NCBI RefSeq assembly: GCF_004792695.1 | Contig: NZ_SRXU01000002.1 | Location: forward strand, 434,001-498,000 | From: Sphingomonas naasensis | Lineage (GTDB): Bacteria > Pseudomonadota > Alphaproteobacteria > Sphingomonadales > Sphingomonadaceae | Reading direction: 5' to 3' | Length of the DNA: 64,000 nucleotides | Position numbers and translations under genes: made by a program | Part shown: positions 15,329-21,991 of the stretch, piece by piece | Layout: each line of letters opens with the position of its first letter | Position numbering within the stretch: the stretch's first letter is position 1 | The notes under the pieces: generated by a model | What the model saw: only the letters and a program-made list of their open reading frames with translations | What the model was told of the DNA's origin: nothing | The model's database searches: none

Positions 15329-15736
15329 ATGACCAGCCTGGCCGACCTTCGCGACGAATATGAATTCCTCGACGCCGACGACCGCTATCGCCTGCTGATC
15401 GATCTGGGCCGCGCGCTGGAGCCGATGCCCGAGGCCCTCAAGACCGACGCCACGCTCGTCCGCGGATGCTCGGCCGCCGTATGGGTCTATCCCACCCGCA
15501 GCGACGACGGCACGCTCCACTTCCTCGCCGACTCGAACGCCGCGATCACCAAGGGCATCATCGCGCTGGTGCTGCTCACGGTGCAGGACCGCAGCCCGGT
15601 CGAGATCCTGACCACCGACATCGAAGCCGCGCTCGCCCCCTTCGACCTGCGCAACCAGCTCAGCTCGAACCGCACCCAGGGCATCCCCAACATGATCGCG
15701 CTGATCCGCGAGACGGCGGGAAGATACGCGGGTTGA
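15329..15736 (+). CDS. SufE family protein (sulfur acceptor for cysteine desulfurase)
   Basis: A 135-aa SufE/CsdE-type protein, which accepts persulfide sulfur from a cysteine desulfurase and passes it to Fe-S scaffold assembly. The acceptor cysteine is in VRGCSAAVWV near residue 46; the C-terminal RTQGIPNMIALI motif is also typical. The N-terminus (LADLRDEYEFLDADDRYRLLIDLGR) is the standard opening. It follows the psp small genes and converges with a ferredoxin-like gene across a palindromic repeat. The partner desulfurases could be those at 36.6-38.7 kb. Confidence 0.92.
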   Translation: MTSLADLRDEYEFLDADDRYRLLIDLGRALEPMPEALKTDATLVRGCSAAVWVYPTRSDDGTLHFLADSNAAITKGIIALVLLTVQDRSPVEILTTDIEAALAPFDLRNQLSSNRTQGIPNMIALIRETAGRYAG

Positions 15737-15867
15737 TTAATCCTCCCCCGCAAGGGGGAGGTGGCATGCGCAGCATGACGGAGGGGGAGGAAGCACGTCG
15801 CTGGCCGAAGTGCTTCCTCCCCCTCCGTCGCTTTCAGCGACACCTCCCCCTTGCGGGGGAGGATTGA
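15737..15867. repeat. Palindromic intergenic repeat (copy 1)
   Basis: The whole gap between two converging genes is one large imperfect palindrome. Ends ATTAATCCTCCCCC / GGGGGAGGATTGAT pair, and inner arms pair GACGGAGGGGGAGGAAGCAC with its complement. The second copy at 44831-44954 is closely related, sharing GGTGGCATGCGCAGCATGAC. It is probably a REP-like mobile or extragenic palindrome, and its stem could end transcription in both directions. Confidence 0.8.
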
Positions 15868-16170
15868 TTATTCCGAAAGCCCCAGCTCTTCCGCCACCGC
15901 ATCGACATCCGCGCCCTCGGGCACCAGCAGCCACTCCCGCGACGCCGCGCCGTTGACCACCGTCACCGCGCCGCGCGGGCAGACGCCGAGGCATTTGACC
16001 TCGACGATCCCCGCTGCGGCCTTGCGGCCCTTCTTCAGTCCGAGCTGTTTGCGCAGCGCCTTGGCGAGCGGGGTCTTGCCCTTGGGCCCGAAGCCGCCGC
16101 CGAGCTTCTTCGAGCATTTGGCGCAGACCAGAACCGTGTTCGACCAGTTGGAACGAACCGAATGCTTCAA
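15868..16170 (-). CDS. (2Fe-2S) ferredoxin domain-containing protein
   Basis: About 100 aa, resembling thioredoxin-like [2Fe-2S] ferredoxins. Four cysteines sit in two pairs: CAKC near residue 16 and CLGVC near residue 60 (VKCLGVCPRGAV). Probably a small electron carrier or cluster protein in the cytoplasm. The TTG start at 16170 overlaps the TGA of the upstream J-domain gene (TTGA) and has GGAAG five bases upstream. Longer forms of the frame run into the J-domain gene and are not credible. Confidence 0.75.
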   Translation of the reverse strand: MKHSVRSNWSNTVLVCAKCSKKLGGGFGPKGKTPLAKALRKQLGLKKGRKAAAGIVEVKCLGVCPRGAVTVVNGAASREWLLVPEGADVDAVAEELGLSE

Positions 16171-16703
16171 TCGGGCTTCCACGTCCGGCGCTCTTCGGCG
16201 GTCTTGAGCACCTCGTACGCCGCCTGGATCGCCTGAAAGCGCTTCGCCGCCTCGGCGTCGCCCGGCTTGACGTCGGGATGGTTCGATTTGGCGAGCCGGC
16301 GCCACGCCATCCGCACCGCCTCGAAATCCGCATCGACCTCGAGGTCGAGCACCTCGAGCGCGCGCATCTCGTCGCGCGAGCGGCTGCCGTCGCCGGGCCC
16401 CGCCCAGCTATTGTGCCTCGATTCGGCGAAGCCCGAGGCGTCGCGCCGTTCCTCGGCCTCGCGCTGCGCGGCCTCCTCGGCGGTCAGGCCCTCGAAATAA
16501 TTCCAGTTGCGATTGTATTCGGCGGCGTGGGTCTCGCAGAAATACCAGCGCTCGGGGCTGTTGGGCGATTTGGGCGCCGGCCGGTCGCCGGGTTCCTCGC
16601 AGCCGTGGCGATCGCACAGCCGGACCTTCACTGCCTCGCGCTCGGCGCCATATTCGCGCCAGCGGGGAAAGCCCCAGTCGGAAGATCGTGTCGCGCGCGG
16701 CAT
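16167..16703 (-). CDS. J-domain (DnaJ family) protein
   Basis: A 178-aa protein whose C-terminus is a J domain: RALEVLDLEVDADFEAVRMAWRRLAKSNHPDVKPGD includes the HPD motif that stimulates Hsp70 ATPase. The N-terminal half carries two Cys-rich bits (LCDRHGCEEPG, WYFCETHAAEYN) and a coiled segment, as in a conserved alphaproteobacterial J-protein type. There is no Gly/Phe region or zinc finger of true DnaJ. The start at 16703 is the first ATG of the homologous part; no strong ribosome site is visible. Confidence 0.85.
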   Translation of the reverse strand: MPRATRSSDWGFPRWREYGAEREAVKVRLCDRHGCEEPGDRPAPKSPNSPERWYFCETHAAEYNRNWNYFEGLTAEEAAQREAEERRDASGFAESRHNSWAGPGDGSRSRDEMRALEVLDLEVDADFEAVRMAWRRLAKSNHPDVKPGDAEAAKRFQAIQAAYEVLKTAEERRTWKPD

Positions 16704-16771
16704 GGGGGGCAGATAGGGCGGCGGAGCCGATAAGGCCACCCTCACCGCCAACTTCGTGACCGCAGAAAAAA

Positions 16772-17178
16772 TGCCAGAGGGTCTATAAGCCGGGTTCTGT
16801 CCTCGCGCCGAAGCGCGATGTGCGGCCATTCCTCTAGGCGACGGATCGCTCCGCCGCTCAAGCAACCAACCCGGGCGACGGGCCGGAACCAGGCCCCAGG
16901 ACTCGAAGTCCATTGCCGCCCCTATTCGGTCTTGCTCCCGGTGGGGTTTGCCGTGCCGCTTCGGTTGCCCGTCGCGCGGTGCGCTCTTGCCGCACCCTTT
17001 CACCCTTGCCCTCAGTCCCGCCGTTCGAAAACTTGGGGACCAGCGGGCGGTCTGCTCTCTGTGGCACTTTCCCTGAACCAGCAAGCTGGCCCGCCGGGCG
17101 TTACCCGGCACCGCGGTTCCGTGGAGCCCGGACTTTCCTCGCGTGCTTGCGCACCCGCGGCCGCCCGACCCTCTGGCC
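16772..17178 (-). ncRNA. rnpB: RNase P RNA (class A)
   Basis: The catalytic RNA of RNase P, which trims tRNA 5' ends. On the minus strand the 5' part contains the conserved GAGGAAAGTCCGGGCTCC and the 3' part contains ACAGAACCCGGCTTAT. Terminal helix P1 is visible as GCCAGAGGGTC near 17177-17167 pairing with GACCCTCTGGC near 16783-16773. Length ~407 nt fits bacterial class A. It stands between the J-domain gene and the YbjQ-like gene. Confidence 0.95.
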
Positions 17179-17214
17179 GAACCGCTCTAGCGCCATGCCC
17201 GCGGCGCGCAAGGC

Positions 17215-17541
17215 CTATGCGGCCTCTTCGCCCGCGGCGCTATCGGGCGCCTTCGCCGCGACTTCGGCTTCCCTGACGGCCGTGCCCCAAGCCTGGACCG
17301 CGACCAGCGTCTGGGTCGAAAGCGGCCCGCGCCCGATCGTGATCCGCCGATAGTCCGAACCGACACCGATCACGCCGTCCGCGCCGTTCACGCGCGCGCT
17401 GCGGTCGAGCAACGCGGTCGCCTCGGCCACCGTCGGCGTGTTGACCGCGGGGATTTCCTTGTCGTCCTCGTCGACCTTGATCACGCCGCTGAGCCGCACC
17501 TGCACCGGGCCCATGCGGGTCATACCGCTACCGTTGAGCAT
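17215..17541 (-). CDS. YbjQ/UPF0145-like heavy-metal-binding domain protein
   Basis: About 108 aa. The pattern ARVNGADGVIGVGSDYRRI ... TLVAVQAWGTAVR matches the second half of YbjQ-like domains (ADAVIG ... GTAV). ATG at 17541 with GGAGG upstream. The protein ends in an Ala/Glu-rich tail. No membrane segment or signal peptide. The family is thought to form pentameric rings; its role is unclear. Moderate confidence in the family, none in a specific function. Confidence 0.65.
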   Translation of the reverse strand: MLNGSGMTRMGPVQVRLSGVIKVDEDDKEIPAVNTPTVAEATALLDRSARVNGADGVIGVGSDYRRITIGRGPLSTQTLVAVQAWGTAVREAEVAAKAPDSAAGEEAA

Positions 17542-17639
17542 GTCGTTCTGCCTCCGACTCTGCCCGATAGACTCCGCGCCGCTGCCACGGAATTGCCGGA
17601 AAGCGTGAACGCGCCGCACACCTTCTTTTTTGCGCAGGT

Positions 17640-17828
17640 CTAGGGTCCGTACTCAATACCCGCAATGGCCGTGACGGAGCCGATTTTGGCGCACGGGGAG
17701 GAACGAGGAGGGAGCGATGCGGTGTCATCGTGACTCCAAGGACTTGGCTCGTGACGTGGCTGTGCGCCAAAAGCGGCCCGCCGCTGCGCGCGATCCCGAC
17801 CGTTGTGGGTATTGAGTACGGACCCTAG
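17640..17828. mobile_element. MITE-like element with 22-base terminal inverted repeats
   Basis: A 189-base element bounded by perfect inverted repeats at 17640-17661 and 17807-17828, the ends reading CTAGGGTCCG and CGGACCCTAG. The flanking C-TA-G pattern suggests insertion at CTAG with a TA duplication, as in some IS5-group elements. The inside has no ORF of useful size. It is best read as a non-autonomous (MITE-like) relic mobilised by a transposase elsewhere. Its right end lies on the 3' end of the neighbouring gene. Confidence 0.7.
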
Positions 17829-18418
17829 GGCGCCGGATGCGCGGACAACAATGCCAGTTGTTCGGCAAGCGCCGCCCGCTGTCGCTCGGTGTAGCCCAGG
17901 TTGCGCGCCCGGACATCGTCATCGTCCGCCCACCGCGAAAGCGCCGCATAGGCCTTCGTCTCACGGTCGCCGAGCGATCGCGGATAGGGCAGCGCTTCGT
18001 CGATCATTGCTCCGCTAATATCCCCGCCAAGCGCCTGGCGAAGGAGTCCGATCAGGTTGGCCCTATCCGCCGCGGCAATCGCCTCCGCCTCCTCGGCCAA
18101 CGAAAGCCATTCCGCATCGTCGGTGCCGGGAAAAGCGGCACTCGCCCTCTCGCGAATCGACTCCAGCCGCGGATCGGCAAGCGGAATCGAGGTCAGGTCG
18201 TCGAAATCCCACTCGCCGCCCGTCCCATCGACAAACCCGCGCAAATCGCGCGCGACCTCTTCTGCGGAACGGTGCGAAGGCCGCTCAAAGGGCAGGACCA
18301 GCAACTTGAGGATCACGAATATCGCCAACAAGATCGCCATAATCGGGATCGCCACGACGAAAACGGCAAAGCCAACCAGCCGCCTCGATATCGAACGATC
18401 GCGATCGGCGTAGCTCAA
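17825..18418 (-). CDS. Hypothetical membrane protein, stop codon in a MITE repeat
   Basis: A 197-aa protein: a polar start, one or two membrane helices (LVGFAVFVVAIPIMAILLAIFVILKLLVLPF, residues 14-44), then an acidic cytoplasmic helical domain. No family recognised. The TTG start at 18418 overlaps the TGA of the amidase gene (TTGA) and follows AGGGGG. The TAG stop (17827-17825) lies inside the terminal inverted repeat of the element at 17640-17828, so the last codons may have been altered or cut off by that insertion. Confidence 0.6.
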   Translation of the reverse strand: MSYADRDRSISRRLVGFAVFVVAIPIMAILLAIFVILKLLVLPFERPSHRSAEEVARDLRGFVDGTGGEWDFDDLTSIPLADPRLESIRERASAAFPGTDDAEWLSLAEEAEAIAAADRANLIGLLRQALGGDISGAMIDEALPYPRSLGDRETKAYAALSRWADDDDVRARNLGYTERQRAALAEQLALLSAHPAP

Positions 18419-19116
18419 TCGTCCCCCTGAGGCTTGGGAAGCAGCAGCGCGAGCAGGATGCAGCGGCATTCCATGTCGATCTCGCCATCGATCAGCTCGG
18501 GTCGAAAACGCCGCTGGAACGCAGTCACCGCCGCCTCGGCATCACGCACGTCATAGCCGAAGCGCTCGAGCGCGAGCATGAAGCCGGCATCGGGCCAGCC
18601 GGGATCGACGAGGTTCTTCGTCGGCCGCGGCAACGCCAGCCGCAGCCGCGCCAGCGCGTGCCAGTTGAACAATTCGCCCGGGTCCTGCTTGCGCGCCGGC
18701 GCGACGTCGGAATGGCCGACGACATTGCCGCGGGTGATGGCGTGGCGCTCCTTGATGTCGGCGACCAGCGGGATCAGCGCGCCCATCTGCGCGTCGGGAA
18801 ACGGCAGATAGCCGAATTCATGTCCCGGATTGACGATTTCGATTCCGATCGAGGCCGAGTTGACGTCGGTGACGCCGCGCCAGTGCGAGCGGCCCGCGTG
18901 CCACGCCCGGTGGCGCTCGTCGACCAGCCTGAGGATATTGCCGTCCTCGTCGACCAGATAATGCGCCGAGACCTTGGCCTCGGGATCGCGCAACCGCGCG
19001 ATCGCCGCCTCCGCGCTTTCCATGCCGGTATAATGGAGCACGATCATCGATACCGGCAGCTCGCGCGCGTCGTAATTGGGCGAGGGTGCGTCGATGAAGG
19101 TGAGGCTGCTGGTCAT
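18415..19116 (-). CDS. N-acetylmuramoyl-L-alanine amidase (AmpD-like, Amidase_2)
   Basis: A 233-aa zinc amidase that cleaves the muramyl-alanine bond during wall recycling. Zinc ligands are visible in VLHYTGM (His near residue 28) and the later GHSDVAPARKQDPG (His and Asp); SIGIEIVNPG is the mid motif. The C-terminal ~60 residues look like a peptidoglycan-binding helical domain. No signal peptide is evident, so it probably works on imported muropeptides like AmpD. Overlaps the next gene by four bases. Confidence 0.88.
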   Translation of the reverse strand: MTSSLTFIDAPSPNYDARELPVSMIVLHYTGMESAEAAIARLRDPEAKVSAHYLVDEDGNILRLVDERHRAWHAGRSHWRGVTDVNSASIGIEIVNPGHEFGYLPFPDAQMGALIPLVADIKERHAITRGNVVGHSDVAPARKQDPGELFNWHALARLRLALPRPTKNLVDPGWPDAGFMLALERFGYDVRDAEAAVTAFQRRFRPELIDGEIDMECRCILLALLLPKPQGDD

Positions 19117-19158
19117 CGCCGCCGATGGTAGGGGCGCGGGTGCGCCCCCGGCAAGGGG

Positions 19159-20025
19159 TCAGCCGAAGGCGGAACGCCGGGCGGGGCTGGTTTCGATCGC
19201 GCGATAGAAGCCGCGGAAGCGGTCGCACGGCTTGAACTGGTCGGTCAGCCCGATCACCGTCTCGCCGGCGCCGAGCACCAGCAGGCCGCCGGGACGCAGC
19301 GCCGAGGCGAGGATCCCGAAAACCTGACGGCGCACGTCCTGCGAGAAATAGAGCAGGACGTTGCGGCACAGCACCACGTCGAACTTGCCCGGCGGCGGCG
19401 CGTCGGCGGTGAGGTTCTGCTGGCGGAACTGGATCCGGCGGAGCAGCTCGGGCTTGGCCGCCCAATCGCCGCCGGCGCCGTCGAACCACGTCATCATTCG
19501 CCGCACCGGCAGCCCGCGCTGGATCTCGAATTGCGAATAGCGGCCGGCGCGCGCGCGCGTCAGCGCGGCGGGCGAGACATCGGTCGCGACGATCTCGGGC
19601 GCGGCGAGCCCCTCGCCCATCCCGCCTTCGTCGAACAGCATCGCGAGGCTCAGCGGCTCCTGGCCCGTCGAGCAGCCCGACGACCAGATGCGGACCTTCC
19701 GCTCCGGCGTCTCGGCCTGCAATGCCCTGGTGGCATCGACGAGCATGTCGAGCACCGCCGCGTCGCGGAAGAAGCTCGTCTCCTGGTTCAACAGCGCATC
19801 CACCACCTGATCCCCTAAATCCCCGGTCCGCGTCGCAACGAGCTGCGCGACCAGCTGATCGAGCGACGCGAGTCCCTTTTCGCGCAGCAGCGGCTTGAGC
19901 GCCGTCTCTATGCGCCACGCGCGGTTGGCAGCGATCTGCTGCCCGGTGCGCTGCTCGAGCAGCGCCGAAATGAGGTTCATCGCTCCCGATGAACCCGGTG
20001 GCGTCGAATTCGGGAAGTGCATCAT
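19159..20025 (-). CDS. cheR: Chemotaxis protein methyltransferase CheR
   Basis: A 288-aa SAM-dependent methyltransferase that methylates glutamates on chemoreceptors. It has the N-terminal helical domain (ISALLEQRTGQQI) and a Rossmann domain with IWSSGCSTGQEPLSLAM and FDVVLCRNVLLYFS, both characteristic of CheR. The ATG (20025-20023) overlaps the cheB stop (ATGA). It is the last gene of the leftward che cluster. Confidence 0.95.
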   Translation of the reverse strand: MMHFPNSTPPGSSGAMNLISALLEQRTGQQIAANRAWRIETALKPLLREKGLASLDQLVAQLVATRTGDLGDQVVDALLNQETSFFRDAAVLDMLVDATRALQAETPERKVRIWSSGCSTGQEPLSLAMLFDEGGMGEGLAAPEIVATDVSPAALTRARAGRYSQFEIQRGLPVRRMMTWFDGAGGDWAAKPELLRRIQFRQQNLTADAPPPGKFDVVLCRNVLLYFSQDVRRQVFGILASALRPGGLLVLGAGETVIGLTDQFKPCDRFRGFYRAIETSPARRSAFG

Positions 20026-21098
20026 GCCCTCCCCTGCCGCGCCACGAGCCGGCCGAGTTCGTCGGGCGGCAGCACCACGCTGGCATGGCCGGCATTGGCC
20101 ACCGCGCCCGGCATCCCCCAGATCACCGAGCTCGCGCGATCCTGCACGAGGATCTTCGCGCCGACCTCGACGAGCCGTTTCGCGCCCTCGGCGCCGTCGC
20201 GGCCCATGCCGCTCAGCACCACGCCCAGCGCGCGCTTGCCGAAAACCTCGGCGATCGATTCGAACATCGGGTCGACCGAAGGCATGCAGCCGCTCAGCGA
20301 CTTTTCGTCGCTCAGCCGCACCGACCAGCCGTCGGACATCCGCACCACGCGCATATGCGCGTCGCCCGGCGCGACGATGATCCTTCCCGGCCGCACCCGC
20401 ATGCGATCGGTCGCGACTTCGCAGGGCCGGCTGCCGAGCACCGCGAGCTGCGCGGCGAAATAGCTCATGAACGAGATCGGCAGATGCTGCGTCACCAGGA
20501 TCGGGACCTGGAAGCTCGCCGGGATCGCGCGGAGGAACTGGCTGAGCGCATGGATGCCGCCGGTCGAGGCGCCGATCGCGACGACGTCGAAATCGTTCGG
20601 CGCGGCGACCGGGCCGAGGCTGGCGGCCGCATGGGCGAGCGCGACCGGCTCGGCATGTGGCTCGACGAGCCGCGACAGCCGCTCCTCCAGCACTTCGGCG
20701 AAGCGTCCGCCAAAGGTGCCGATCCCGGGTTTGACCAGCGTGTCGGCGGCGCCCAGCGCAAGCGCCTGCACCGTCACCGCAGCGCCTTCGTCGGCCGAAG
20801 AGGAGACGATCAGCACCTTGGCGCCGTTGCCGGCTGCCAGCACATCGGGAAGTGCCGTCAGCCCGTCGATCCCCGGCATGTCGATGTCGAGCAGCACGAT
20901 ATCAACGCGATGCTCGGCGAGCCAGGCGAGCGCGGCGCGCACGTCGCTCAGCGCCGCCGCGACGCGGAAGCGCCGCGTGCCGTCCACCATCCGGCCGAGC
21001 ACCGAACGCGCGACGACCGAATCGTCGACGATCAGTACCTGCGCCGGAGCAACGGGCCCACGCGAATCAGGCAATATCGAGCTGAGTGCGACGGCCAC
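20022..21098 (-). CDS. cheB: Chemotaxis protein-glutamate methylesterase CheB
   Basis: A 358-aa response-regulator methylesterase that demethylates or deamidates chemoreceptors. Receiver domain: VLIVDDSVVARSV near residue 21 and phosphoacceptor Asp in IVLLDIDMPGID. Catalytic domain: the Ser of IGASTGG, His of TQHLP and Asp of GMGRDGAEG. The GTG start at 21098 has GGAAG six bases upstream and lies 16 bases after cheY. It overlaps cheR by four bases. Confidence 0.95.
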   Translation of the reverse strand: MAVALSSILPDSRGPVAPAQVLIVDDSVVARSVLGRMVDGTRRFRVAAALSDVRAALAWLAEHRVDIVLLDIDMPGIDGLTALPDVLAAGNGAKVLIVSSSADEGAAVTVQALALGAADTLVKPGIGTFGGRFAEVLEERLSRLVEPHAEPVALAHAAASLGPVAAPNDFDVVAIGASTGGIHALSQFLRAIPASFQVPILVTQHLPISFMSYFAAQLAVLGSRPCEVATDRMRVRPGRIIVAPGDAHMRVVRMSDGWSVRLSDEKSLSGCMPSVDPMFESIAEVFGKRALGVVLSGMGRDGAEGAKRLVEVGAKILVQDRASSVIWGMPGAVANAGHASVVLPPDELGRLVARQGRA

Positions 21099-21114
21099 GT
21101 CCGACTTCCGGCGT

Positions 21115-21480
21115 TCAGGCTACGCCGACGATCTGCAGCTTGCTCTCGAGCGTCTCGCGATCGAACGGCTTCATGACATATTCGTCGGCACCGGCCTCGA
21201 TCGCGGCGCGGATATAGGCCATGCCGTTCTCGGTGGTGCAGAACACCACCTTGGGGCGCTGCGGCAGCCCCGAATCCTTGAGCGCGCGCAGGAAGTCCAT
21301 CCCGCTCATCACCGGCATGTTCCAGTCGAGCAGAACCACGTCCGGCGTCGCCGCCATGCACGAATCGAGCGCCTCGCGGCCGTCGCCGGCCTCGCGCACT
21401 TCAAAGTCGAGCGTCTCGAGGATGTGCCGCGCGACCTTGCGGATCACCTTGGAGTCGTCGACGACAAGACAAGTCTTCAT
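21115..21480 (-). CDS. cheY: Chemotaxis response regulator CheY
   Basis: A 121-aa single receiver domain. Acidic pocket D8/D9, phosphoacceptor D52 in VLLDWNMP, the Thr in FCTTENG and the Lys in MKPFD are all present. Phosphorylated by CheA, it would act on the flagellar switch. The ATG is 82 bases downstream of cheW's stop, a larger gap than elsewhere in the cluster, so an extra promoter there is possible. Confidence 0.95.
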   Translation of the reverse strand: MKTCLVVDDSKVIRKVARHILETLDFEVREAGDGREALDSCMAATPDVVLLDWNMPVMSGMDFLRALKDSGLPQRPKVVFCTTENGMAYIRAAIEAGADEYVMKPFDRETLESKLQIVGVA

Positions 21481-21562
21481 AAATCCCTGTTCCCCGATAG
21501 CCAGGCGTCTGTTCCATCATAGTGCGGCAACAGACGTAAGCGCCGCGTTAATCGGACTAAAA

Positions 21563-21991
21563 TCAGTTCAGCGTCGCCGAATAGCCCGGCACCAGCTCGG
21601 CGAGATCGATCGCGAGGATCGGTTCGCCATCGCGTTCGACGATCCCGCGCCCGGCGCGTTGCCAGGCGGTGTCGAGCGTCACGCCGCCGCCGAGCGGCAG
21701 CAGCTCGAACGGCGCGACGTCGTCGAGCGCGTCGACCAGCAGCGCATAATGATGCCCCTCGACATGCGTGATCACGGCGCGGCGCGCCTGTTCCGAGCTG
21801 GCGAGCCCGAGCGCGCTGTGCGTGTCGACCACGGTCACCACGCGGCTGCGCAACGCGGCCAGCCCGCGGACGTGCTGCGAGGCGAGCGGCACCTGGGTGA
21901 CCTCGCCGATATCGACCACCGACTCGACCTGATCCGAATCGATCGCGACGGCACGCCCGGCGAGCTGGGCGATGAGATAGAGATGCGCCAT
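21563..21991 (-). CDS. cheW: Chemotaxis coupling protein CheW
   Basis: A 142-aa CheW-domain protein linking chemoreceptors to CheA. Typical stretches are VESVVDIGEVTQVP, VRGLAALRSRVVTVVD and the C-terminal PILAIDLAELVPG. Its ATG shares one base with the cheA stop (TGATG), so translation is coupled. Confidence 0.93.
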   Translation of the reverse strand: MAHLYLIAQLAGRAVAIDSDQVESVVDIGEVTQVPLASQHVRGLAALRSRVVTVVDTHSALGLASSEQARRAVITHVEGHHYALLVDALDDVAPFELLPLGGGVTLDTAWQRAGRGIVERDGEPILAIDLAELVPGYSATLN

